This document shows, in pieces, positions 1 to 4,167 of a stretch of 5,369 bases of DNA. Position 1 is the stretch's first letter. Every line of letters begins with the position of its first letter. The stretch comes from Candidatus Aenigmatarchaeota archaeon (GTDB lineage Archaea; Aenigmatarchaeota; Aenigmatarchaeia; Aenigmatarchaeales; Aenigmatarchaeaceae), in assembly GCA_028715225.1 (NCBI GenBank), contig JAQUSH010000048.1, forward strand, positions 1 to 5,369, in the 5' to 3' direction. The notes beneath the pieces are model-generated. The model worked only from the letters and a program-made list of their open reading frames with translations. It was not told the origin of the DNA and ran no database searches. The position numbers were made by a program, and so were the translations under genes.

Positions 1-277
1 TCTGTTCAGTTGTCAGCTGAACTTCACCTTGTCTTATTATTTTGTATACAATGTCTTTGATATTATTAGTGCCGAAAGCTTTATTTACTTTATCTTGTGG
101 CGCCCTTGTTCCCTTTTTCGTATCCTCGTATATTTCCCTGGAAACAACAAGCTCATCTACTTCTATGTCCTTGCCCATCTTTACTTCTAAAGCTTTAACT
201 GGATCGACAAGTATTTCAAATTTCTCGCCGCCCTTTGTTATTTTGGCTATAACTGCCTTATCTACAGAGACTCCCAT
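1..277 (-). CDS. SBDS: Ribosome maturation protein SBDS (Sdo1), N-terminal part, cut by window edge
   Basis: SBDS acts late in maturation of the large ribosomal subunit; in eukaryotes it works with the GTPase EFL1 to release the anti-association factor eIF6, and archaea carry the same protein. The first 92 codons are visible and correspond to the N-terminal SBDS (FYSH) domain. Recognisable stretches are KGGEKFEILVDP (about residues 15-26), EIYEDTKKGTRAP (48-60), the KAFGTNN segment (66-72) and RQGEVQLTTEQ just before the edge. Archaeal SBDS is usually about 230 residues, so more than half, including the C-terminal domains, lies outside the window. The ATG at 277 follows the psmA stop by 7 bases, so the two are very probably co-transcribed and read by coupled translation; I see no strong Shine-Dalgarno sequence of its own. 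psmA-SBDS, often followed by exosome genes rrp4 and rrp41, is a common archaeal gene order. Identity is well supported; the 3' end cannot be judged. Confidence 0.93.
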   Translation of the reverse strand, partial: MGVSVDKAVIAKITKGGEKFEILVDPVKALEVKMGKDIEVDELVVSREIYEDTKKGTRAPQDKVNKAFGTNNIKDIVYKIIRQGEVQLTTEQ

Positions 278-284
278 ATCTATC

Positions 285-1004
285 TTACCAATATTTCTTT
301 AGTAGCTTTACATTCTCTCCTCTGTATTCGACAAAGCCTTCATTATCGACTACGCACAGTTCTATCTCATTCATCTTTACTCCTTTTTCACCGCCCTTTA
401 GCGCTTTCAGAGCAAGTTCTATTCCAGCGTCTTTGCTCATTTTTTCTTTCCAATCTTTTCTCAAGATTTTCAATGCTTCTGCTGCGCCTCTTCCGATTGC
501 CTGTGCATTCCACGAAGAAAAAGCTGAAGAAGGATCTATTTCAAATAGCTGTGGTCCATTTTCATCGATTCCGCCAAATAAATAACCAACACCATATGGT
601 CTTACTCCACCATATTGTGTATAAAGCTGCATCCGGTCTGCTATTTCTTTTACGCCTCCAAGCACACTCAAAGGTTCATCGTAAGTTAACTTGTGAACCT
701 GAGCCCTTACTCTTGCAAAATCTATTAAAACACGTCCATCTGCTAGGAAACCGGCCATGCCTGCAGCAATGTGGCTGTCAATTTCATGGACTTTGTCGCT
801 TCCGATACTAGGAACAGATAATTCTTCTGCTGGTCTTATTGTAGCAATAACTATTCCAGTTCCAAATACTACACCAACTAAAGTTGTTCCTCTTTTTACC
901 GCTTCTCTTGCATATTCTACTTGGTATAATCTACCGTCAGGAGAAAATGTAACAATTGCTCGATCATAACCCATTTCTGGAATACCACCTTGTATATTAA
1001 CCAC
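285..1004 (-). CDS. psmA: 20S proteasome subunit alpha (PsmA)
   Basis: Forms the outer heptameric rings of the archaeal 20S proteasome, which gate substrate entry and dock the unfolding ATPase (PAN or Cdc48). The alpha-subunit N-terminal signature GYDRAIVTFSPDGRLYQVEY is at residues 12-31 and lacks the processed propeptide typical of beta subunits. The conserved RMQLYTQYGGVRPYGV block lies near residue 124. By ungapped alignment with the remembered Thermoplasma alpha sequence, K71 matches the pocket lysine (K66) that binds the HbYX tail of the ATPase. The segment normally reading like DKKVRSRL is unusual here, IRPAEELSVPS (56-66). Length (239 or fewer residues) is normal. The start is uncertain: the GTG at 1004 lies inside a GAGGTGG ribosome-binding motif. 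An ATG at 974, giving MGYDRA, follows a second AGGTGG by 10 bases, and an ATA at 995 sits 5 bases after the first motif. It is first of a psmA-SBDS pair behind a TATA box near 1056. No beta subunit is in the window. Confidence 0.96.
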   Translation of the reverse strand: MVNIQGGIPEMGYDRAIVTFSPDGRLYQVEYAREAVKRGTTLVGVVFGTGIVIATIRPAEELSVPSIGSDKVHEIDSHIAAGMAGFLADGRVLIDFARVRAQVHKLTYDEPLSVLGGVKEIADRMQLYTQYGGVRPYGVGYLFGGIDENGPQLFEIDPSSAFSSWNAQAIGRGAAEALKILRKDWKEKMSKDAGIELALKALKGGEKGVKMNEIELCVVDNEGFVEYRGENVKLLKKYW

Positions 1005-1007
1005 CTC
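985..1007 (-). promoter_or_regulatory. Tandem Shine-Dalgarno-like motifs at the psmA start
   Basis: On the minus strand GAGGTGG (1007-1001) is followed 10 bases later by AGGTGG (990-985). The first overlaps the annotated GTG at 1004, which therefore cannot use it, and lies 5 bases before an ATA codon at 995. The second lies 10 bases before the ATG at 974. The arrangement argues that the real start is downstream of the GTG, but does not say which codon is used. Confidence 0.5.
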
Positions 1008-1052
1008 AATTTAATTAACGATAATTTAACTAAACTTTATTCTATTTCTAAC

Positions 1053-1060
1053 TTTATAAA
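1053..1060 (-). promoter_or_regulatory. Probable TATA box for psmA-SBDS
   Basis: TTTATAAA lies on the minus strand in the AT-rich gap between the 90-residue ORF and psmA. With the usual archaeal spacing of about 25 bases, transcription would start near 1031. That gives a leader of roughly 27 bases to the GTG or 56 bases to the ATG at 974, long enough to contain both Shine-Dalgarno motifs. The core is nearly palindromic, but no gene on the plus strand needs it. Confidence 0.55.
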
Positions 1061-1083
1061 GATTGTTTATCTTATAATCAGTC

Positions 1084-1356
1084 TTATGTCTTCATACAAT
1101 CTCTTTCTTCTTTTAATAACCTATCATATTCTGTAGTAATATCTTTCATAAATGGTTTTCCTACCGAACCAGTATCTGGACACATATATTTCAAATATGC
1201 TAATCCATTTAGAACTGTTATACCGCCGATAATTATACCTGGCGTTCCGCCTAAAAGCATTTCAAGTCCACCTAAACCAATTGTATAGCCTGATAGTGCT
1301 CTTCTTCCCAAATCATATCCAATGAACTTAATTTTTACTTTTGTTTCTTCTTTCAT
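1084..1356 (-). CDS. Unrecognised small glycine-rich, probably membrane-associated protein (90 residues)
   Basis: I do not recognise a family. The charged N-terminus (residues 1-19, rich in Lys, Glu and Arg) is followed by a glycine-rich hydrophobic stretch at about 21-57, with segments such as SGYTIGLGGLEMLLGG and GIIIGGITVLNGLAYL around T38-P39. This could be two short membrane helices forming a hairpin, or one amphipathic hydrophobic domain. The C-terminus (58-90) is polar and charged, with two cysteines (C59, C87). It is probably a real gene: the ATG at 1356 lies about 28 bases from the centre of a good TATA box (1381-1388), as expected of a leaderless archaeal transcript, and it fills the space between the ureohydrolase and psmA. 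No Shine-Dalgarno sequence is visible. It lies 42 bases after the ureohydrolase and about 80 bases before psmA, which has its own promoter, so it may be transcribed alone. No function can be assigned. Confidence 0.7.
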   Translation of the reverse strand: MKEETKVKIKFIGYDLGRRALSGYTIGLGGLEMLLGGTPGIIIGGITVLNGLAYLKYMCPDTGSVGKPFMKDITTEYDRLLKEERDCMKT

Positions 1357-1380
1357 AACTAATTATTTAGAAGCATAGAA

Positions 1381-1388
1381 ATTTAAAT
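1381..1388 (-). promoter_or_regulatory. Probable TATA box for the 90-residue ORF (leaderless)
   Basis: The symmetrical ATTTAAAT has its centre about 28 bases before the ATG at 1356, so transcription would begin within a few bases of the start codon. Purine-rich bases directly upstream on the minus strand (AATGGG) could serve as a BRE. It lies in the 42-base gap behind the ureohydrolase stop codon, so this gene can be expressed independently. Confidence 0.5.
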
Positions 1389-1398
1389 CCCATTGATT

Positions 1399-2277
1399 TC
1401 AGTTTTTATGTTCTATAAGAGACAGAGAATATTTTAAAATTTCAGCTGCATATTTTGCAGAAACAGCATGTTTATCGTTGTTTGTTATTTCACAGATATC
1501 CATTCCTACTATTTTTCTTTTTGACAGTAATTTGAAATATGATTCGTAATCTTTCATAGACATTTGACTTGTTAGTGGTGTATAACCATAACTTGAAGCA
1601 GGAACTTCTCCTAGAAAATCAGTGTCAACTGAAACATAAAGCGGTCTTTTAGATCTAGCAACAAAATTCTTGATAAGTTTTGGATGTTTGTTTTTATTTT
1701 GTTCTGTTAAAAAATCTACTTTATGATATTTTTTGATTAATCTCATTGCGCTGGCGATGTGATCCTCAATTTTCATATCAAAAGGATTGTGAGATGCAGA
1801 ATTTTCATCAAAATAACCTCCAATGTGAAGAAAGCTCGGTTTGGAACATAATGCATTAAGTATAAAACTAAAATTGAATTCATCTAAAAATGGACAGGCG
1901 TAATCCAACGGATTGCGGTTCTCATCAAAATCAATCGCATCAATGTCTCTGTCGAATCTTGCATAATCTACATTATGCACTTCTGCAGCTGCAAGCATTG
2001 GCGGAACTGTTACAGAATGATCGCCACCGATTGTTACCGGTGTGTAATTTTGTTCATAAAGTTTTTTGTAGAAATCAATATAATTTCTTATATTATCCTT
2101 TGTTATACCGGAACCATCATCTAATTGCCCAATGTCAAACAAACCATGGCCATTGTTTTCCCAATGTTTCATAAATTCTTTAGGTCCTTCTCTAAATTCT
2201 ATTCTATTTTTTCCTCTATTCCATCTATCAATTCTGTTTGTTATTATCGGCGCGGTAACTATTGCAATTTCAGTCAT
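1399..2277 (-). CDS. Divergent ureohydrolase (arginase/agmatinase superfamily) with altered active site
   Basis: Ureohydrolases use a two-manganese centre to remove urea or a related group from guanidino compounds such as arginine or agmatine. This 292-residue protein has normal family length and the expected order of motifs: GGDHS at 84-88 (ligand H87), the aspartate motif at 109-113, SVDTD at 216-220 (ligands D218, D220) and GMDICE at 258-263 (E263). Two key positions differ. The family motif DAHxD reads DRDID, so the metal-binding His is Asp111. The His of the HGTPF/LHGQP region, the presumed proton shuttle in arginase, is Tyr126 in DYACPF. The usual DPAFAPGTG after the third motif is also replaced (GEVPASSYG). 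Five of six metal ligands remain, plus an Asp that could bind metal. It may therefore act on another substrate or be a pseudoenzyme; agmatinase (polyamine synthesis) is the default guess for archaea but is not shown. The ATG at 2277 fits a leaderless start behind the TATA box at 2302-2309. It is divergent from trm1. Confidence 0.85.
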   Translation of the reverse strand: MTEIAIVTAPIITNRIDRWNRGKNRIEFREGPKEFMKHWENNGHGLFDIGQLDDGSGITKDNIRNYIDFYKKLYEQNYTPVTIGGDHSVTVPPMLAAAEVHNVDYARFDRDIDAIDFDENRNPLDYACPFLDEFNFSFILNALCSKPSFLHIGGYFDENSASHNPFDMKIEDHIASAMRLIKKYHKVDFLTEQNKNKHPKLIKNFVARSKRPLYVSVDTDFLGEVPASSYGYTPLTSQMSMKDYESYFKLLSKRKIVGMDICEITNNDKHAVSAKYAAEILKYSLSLIEHKN

Positions 2278-2301
2278 AGCTTCTATTATGCTACATAAAG
2301 A

Positions 2302-2309
2302 TATTTAAA
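2302..2309 (-). promoter_or_regulatory. Probable TATA box for the ureohydrolase (leaderless)
   Basis: On the minus strand TTTAAATA is centred about 28 bases before the ATG at 2277, with no Shine-Dalgarno sequence between, which fits a leaderless transcript starting close to 2279. Its upstream flank touches the left arm of the inverted repeat at 2311-2333, where the BRE would lie. Confidence 0.5.
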
Positions 2310-2310
2310 G

Positions 2311-2333
2311 ACGATGTCTTATACGACAATCGT
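2311..2333. promoter_or_regulatory. Imperfect palindrome between divergent promoters, possible operator
   Basis: ACGATGTC (2311-2318) and GACAATCGT (2325-2333) are reverse complements apart from one extra A, separated by the 6-base spacer TTATAC. It is the most GC-containing part of an otherwise AT-rich 93-base gap. It sits directly beside the ureohydrolase TATA box and just before the presumed trm1 promoter. A dimeric regulator bound here could block TBP/TFB on either side. The regulator and its role are inferred only from position and symmetry. Confidence 0.3.
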
Positions 2334-2350
2334 AAAATAAACATTTATTT
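2334..2350 (+). promoter_or_regulatory. Weak AT-rich promoter region for trm1
   Basis: The run AAAATAAACATTTATTT lies about 21-37 bases before the trm1 ATG at 2371. A TBP site here would start transcription close to the start codon, again leaderless, since no Shine-Dalgarno sequence precedes trm1. No single octamer stands out as a consensus TATA box. Confidence 0.3.
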
Positions 2351-2370
2351 AGTAAGAATATAATTATGTT

Positions 2371-3468
2371 ATGAAATTCAGACAGATTAAAGAGGGTGAA
2401 ATAAGATTTTTTATTCCAACTGGCCGAAAATATGATGCTGATGTTTTTTACAATGAAGATGCTGAATTGACTAGAGACATATCAGTTTCAGCATTGCAGG
2501 CATTTCAGAAATCTTCCAAAAAGAAACTAATTGTATGCGATGCCTTATCTGCAAGCGGCGCAAGAGGATTGAGATATGCTAAAGAAGTTAATGGTTTAGA
2601 AAAAGTTATTCTAAATGACAGAAGCCCTTCTGCAGCAAAGCTGATTAAGAAGAATATAACGCTAAACAAGCTTCAGAAAAAATGCGTTATCACCAATGAA
2701 GATGCTTCCCTGCTTTTAAGAAAAAACATATTTGGTGTGATAGATTTGGATCCATTTGGTCCGCCTGTACAGTTTTTAGACTCAGCAGCTAAAGCAGCTT
2801 TTCACAAAGGATTTGTCGCAATAACAGCTACAGATACTTCTGCTCTCTCAGGAGCATATCCCGAAGCATGCCTGAGAAAATACGGAATAAGATCAATCAG
2901 AACAGAGTTCTATAATGAACTTGGCATAAGAATTTTGATATCTTCAATAATATTAGCATTTGCAAAATACAACAAAGCATTTGTTCCTGTTTTATCATTC
3001 CCATATCAGCATTATTACAGAGTATTCGGTAGGATAGAGCACGAGAGTTCACTAACCAGATTGTTAGATGAGTTCAAATATGTGAATTATTGCGAATGCG
3101 GCGAAAGATCTTTCGGCGAACCAGAGATAATACACAAAAACCACAAATGCAAAACCTGCGGACCAATTTATTTGGGACCAATAAATAACACACCTTTTAT
3201 TGAAGATGTTTTAGCTGATATGCGAAAAAGAGATTTTAAGCTCAGAAAAGAAGGATTAAAGCTATTAGACATATTGAGAAATGAAACAGAATTATTTTAC
3301 TATGATTTACACCATCTTGCAAAACTAAACAAGCGAATTGTTCCTAAATTCGATAAAATAATTGAAAATCTGAACAAGAAAGGTTTCAGAGCAACTAAAA
3401 CTGTTTTCTCTGATAAATCGATAAGAACTAATGTCAATCTAAAAGAAGTACTTAAGCAACTTAAGTGA
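2371..3468 (+). CDS. trm1: tRNA (guanine(26)-N2)-dimethyltransferase Trm1
   Basis: Transfers one or two methyl groups from S-adenosylmethionine to N2 of guanine 26 in tRNA, at the hinge between the D and anticodon stems. At 365 residues it is a normal archaeal length. The N-terminus has the Trm1 opening EGEIRFFIPTGRKYDADVFY (8-27) and FYNEDAELTRD. The Rossmann-type SAM-binding loop is DALSASGARGLRYA (57-70), with the acidic residue at the end of strand 2 at D83 and another at D111. The catalytic DLDPFGPP is at 125-132. Further on are TATDTSALSGAYP (152-164), a zinc-binding insertion with C241, C243, C260 and C263, and the C-terminal FRATKTVFSDKSIRTN (339-354), matching the family RATRTHF-type tail that contacts tRNA. 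The ATG at 2371 is the only start that includes the conserved N-terminus; an out-of-frame ATG at 2366 ends after two codons. The gene stands alone on the plus strand, and its last 30 bases overlap a small ORF on the other strand. Confidence 0.97.
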   Translation: MKFRQIKEGEIRFFIPTGRKYDADVFYNEDAELTRDISVSALQAFQKSSKKKLIVCDALSASGARGLRYAKEVNGLEKVILNDRSPSAAKLIKKNITLNKLQKKCVITNEDASLLLRKNIFGVIDLDPFGPPVQFLDSAAKAAFHKGFVAITATDTSALSGAYPEACLRKYGIRSIRTEFYNELGIRILISSIILAFAKYNKAFVPVLSFPYQHYYRVFGRIEHESSLTRLLDEFKYVNYCECGERSFGEPEIIHKNHKCKTCGPIYLGPINNTPFIEDVLADMRKRDFKLRKEGLKLLDILRNETELFYYDLHHLAKLNKRIVPKFDKIIENLNKKGFRATKTVFSDKSIRTNVNLKEVLKQLK

Positions 3469-3543
3469 ATCCAAATTCCCAGGTCTTCTTTTTTCATTCC
3501 ACGGATCTCTGTTCTTTGGATCTAACTCATATATTGTTTGCAT
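3439..3543 (-). CDS. Unrecognised 34-residue mini-protein, last gene of the micro-operon
   Basis: The reading frame starts at the ATG at 3543, begins MQTIYELDPKNRDPWNEKRR and ends LLKYFF before a TAG. It has no cysteine, is polar in the first two thirds and hydrophobic at the very end; a hint of structure is the DPKNRDPWNEKRRPG stretch. The case for a gene is a strong AAGGAG Shine-Dalgarno sequence (3554-3559) 10 bases before the ATG and its place 31 bases after the 58-codon gene on the same strand. Against it are the small size and the overlap of its last 30 bases with the 3' end of trm1 on the opposite strand. A competing ATG inside the leader (3552) gives only nine codons and sits too close to the Shine-Dalgarno sequence. 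Function unknown. Confidence 0.5.
   Translation of the reverse strand: MQTIYELDPKNRDPWNEKRRPGNLDSLKLLKYFF
3484..3494 (+). terminator. Pyrimidine/T-rich tract after trm1, possible terminator
   Basis: Sixteen bases after the trm1 stop codon the plus strand reads TCTTCTTTTTT, ending in six T. Archaeal RNA polymerase can terminate at short T tracts without a hairpin. The tract also lies inside the antisense 34-codon ORF, where it codes for lysine and arginine residues, so coding is an alternative explanation for its composition. Confidence 0.3.
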
Positions 3544-3574
3544 AATAACATTTCTCCTTTTAAATTAATAATCT

Positions 3575-3751
3575 TTACTGTGCGCTAAAGTTTCCTTTTG
3601 CTTTCTTGTAAAATTTGCATGTTCCGACCTGTATCCATAGGCATCTAGGTCCTAAACACTGCTTAGTACCGTTAAAATAATGGCATACATGAACAACGTC
3701 GCCTTTTCTAACGACTGTTGGACGCTGTGGTTTTAATGTTCTGAATATCAT
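3575..3751 (-). CDS. Unrecognised 58-residue cysteine-rich mini-protein
   Basis: The frame from the ATG at 3751 encodes a basic protein with cysteines at 23, 32, 37 and 45 (spacing C-x8-C-x4-C-x7-C) and histidines at 21 and 24. The core reads VCHYFNGTKQCLGPRCLWIQ. The first three cysteines, with the aromatic and Gly-rich filling, are reminiscent of a CCCH zinc finger (C-x7/8-C-x5-C-x3-H), but the closing His is missing and a fourth Cys comes later. Zinc binding is therefore plausible, but the fold is not identified. The flanks are Lys/Arg-rich (RTLKPQRPTVVRKGD before, KFYKKAKG after), which would suit nucleic-acid binding; that is inference. The ribosome binding site GAGGTTGA (3758-3765) is 6 bases before the ATG and contains the TGA stop of the preceding gene, so the two are translationally coupled. 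Confidence 0.75.
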   Translation of the reverse strand: MIFRTLKPQRPTVVRKGDVVHVCHYFNGTKQCLGPRCLWIQVGTCKFYKKAKGNFSAQ

Positions 3752-3757
3752 TTTTAA

Positions 3758-3925
3758 TCAACCTCTCATAGATGGCTGGTATCTTTCCATAAGCGTTTCA
3801 GCTCCAACACCATCTGGAAAATTAACATGCTCTCTTAGCGTTGGATTATTTCCAAAACAATCCCCAGATGTACCATAACAAATATTACAAAACGGACAAT
3901 TTGTTCTATCGCAATTTTTATTCAT
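3758..3925 (-). CDS. Unrecognised 55-residue cysteine-rich mini-protein
   Basis: The frame from the ATG at 3925 has five cysteines crowded in the N-terminal half, at 5, 10, 13, 16 and 23 (C-x4-C-x2-C-x2-C-x6-C; core NCPFCNICYGTSGDCFG), followed by a cysteine-free tail with PDGVGAETLMERYQPSMRG. The CxxCxxC run resembles one half of a ferredoxin-type [4Fe-4S] motif, but the fourth Cys is 6 rather than 3 residues away and no Pro follows it. A zinc site or an iron-sulfur cluster are both possible. The start is supported by AGGTGA (3931-3936), 5 bases upstream, which lies in the last codons of the preceding 50-codon gene; only one base separates that gene's stop from this ATG. The stop overlaps the Shine-Dalgarno sequence of the next gene. 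No family recognised. Confidence 0.75.
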   Translation of the reverse strand: MNKNCDRTNCPFCNICYGTSGDCFGNNPTLREHVNFPDGVGAETLMERYQPSMRG

Positions 3926-3926
3926 T

Positions 3927-4079
3927 TTATTCACCTACTAATGTATAAGGATATTTTCCTGTCCCTTTGCATGTGCTGCATTTACCGAATGGACTGATAC
4001 TGTTACTGATATCAGGCCTTAATTCTTGTCCAGTTCCATTGCAGACAATGCATTTTCCATAACGTGTCTGTATATTCAT
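3927..4079 (-). CDS. 50-residue zinc-ribbon mini-protein with two CxxCxGxG repeats (DnaJ cysteine-rich-like)
   Basis: The frame from the ATG at 4079 encodes two copies of the DnaJ-type motif CxxCxGxG: C10-IV-C13-NGTG (10-17) and C34-ST-C37-KGTG (34-41), joined by about 16 residues. Four cysteines in this arrangement form one zinc site in DnaJ/Hsp40, where the domain has four repeats and binds clients. A free-standing two-repeat protein of this size has a known parallel in the 53-residue anti-TRAP protein of Bacillus, which inhibits an RNA-binding regulator; this shows what such modules can do and is not a claim of homology of function. No J domain is present. The start is fixed by GAGGTGA (4087-4093), 7 bases upstream. 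It is the first gene of the micro-operon behind the TATA box at 4124-4131. Protein- or RNA-binding zinc adaptor is the best guess. Confidence 0.8.
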   Translation of the reverse strand: MNIQTRYGKCIVCNGTGQELRPDISNSISPFGKCSTCKGTGKYPYTLVGE

Positions 4080-4086
4080 AATTATT

Positions 4087-4093
4087 TCACCTC
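4087..4093 (-). promoter_or_regulatory. Strong Shine-Dalgarno sequence of the first micro-operon gene
   Basis: GAGGTGA on the minus strand matches the archaeal anti-Shine-Dalgarno sequence closely and lies 7 bases before the ATG at 4079. It is a main reason to accept a gene of only 50 codons. Confidence 0.7.
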
Positions 4094-4123
4094 TTTAAGG
4101 TAATAACTATTAGGTTGAGCCGA

Positions 4124-4131
4124 TATATAAA
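4124..4131 (-). promoter_or_regulatory. Probable TATA box of the four-gene micro-operon
   Basis: TTTATATA on the minus strand is one of the clearest TATA boxes in the window. With normal spacing transcription would begin near 4102, giving a leader of about 22 bases that contains the GAGGTGA site. The DUF655 stop is only about 37 bases upstream, so the micro-operon can be read from its own promoter or by read-through from the eS26-rpo4-DUF655 cluster. Confidence 0.6.
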
Positions 4132-4167
4132 GCTATCGCTAATTTAACTACTTTACAGTTAAGAAAG

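Noticed and set aside
3..22. Inverted repeat GTTCAG...CTGAAC near the left edge
   Set aside because: It lies within conserved SBDS codons for GEVQLTTEQ, so the symmetry is best explained by coding.
42..302. 86-codon plus-strand ORF rich in Ser, Thr and Phe
   Set aside because: It is the complement of SBDS coding sequence, which is recognisable residue by residue on the minus strand.
473..969. Two overlapping plus-strand ORFs opposite psmA
   Set aside because: Both lie fully opposite the conserved proteasome alpha gene, and their translations show no coherent domain.
1890..2174. 94-codon plus-strand ORF rich in His, Gln and Asn
   Set aside because: It is the antisense shadow of the ureohydrolase, covering its conserved motifs.
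2366..2374. ATG TTA TGA mini-frame overlapping the trm1 start
   Set aside because: Two codons with no ribosome binding site; most likely chance in AT-rich leader sequence.
3300..3497. 65-codon minus-strand ORF across the end of trm1
   Set aside because: It lies mostly opposite trm1 coding sequence, has no Shine-Dalgarno sequence, and starts inside the 34-codon ORF in another frame. Its composition is that of a complementary-strand shadow.
3544..3570. TTTAAAAG as a TATA box for the 34-codon ORF
   Set aside because: It lies too close to the ATG for the normal 25-base spacing, and it overlaps the Shine-Dalgarno region; the gene is better explained as part of the upstream operon.
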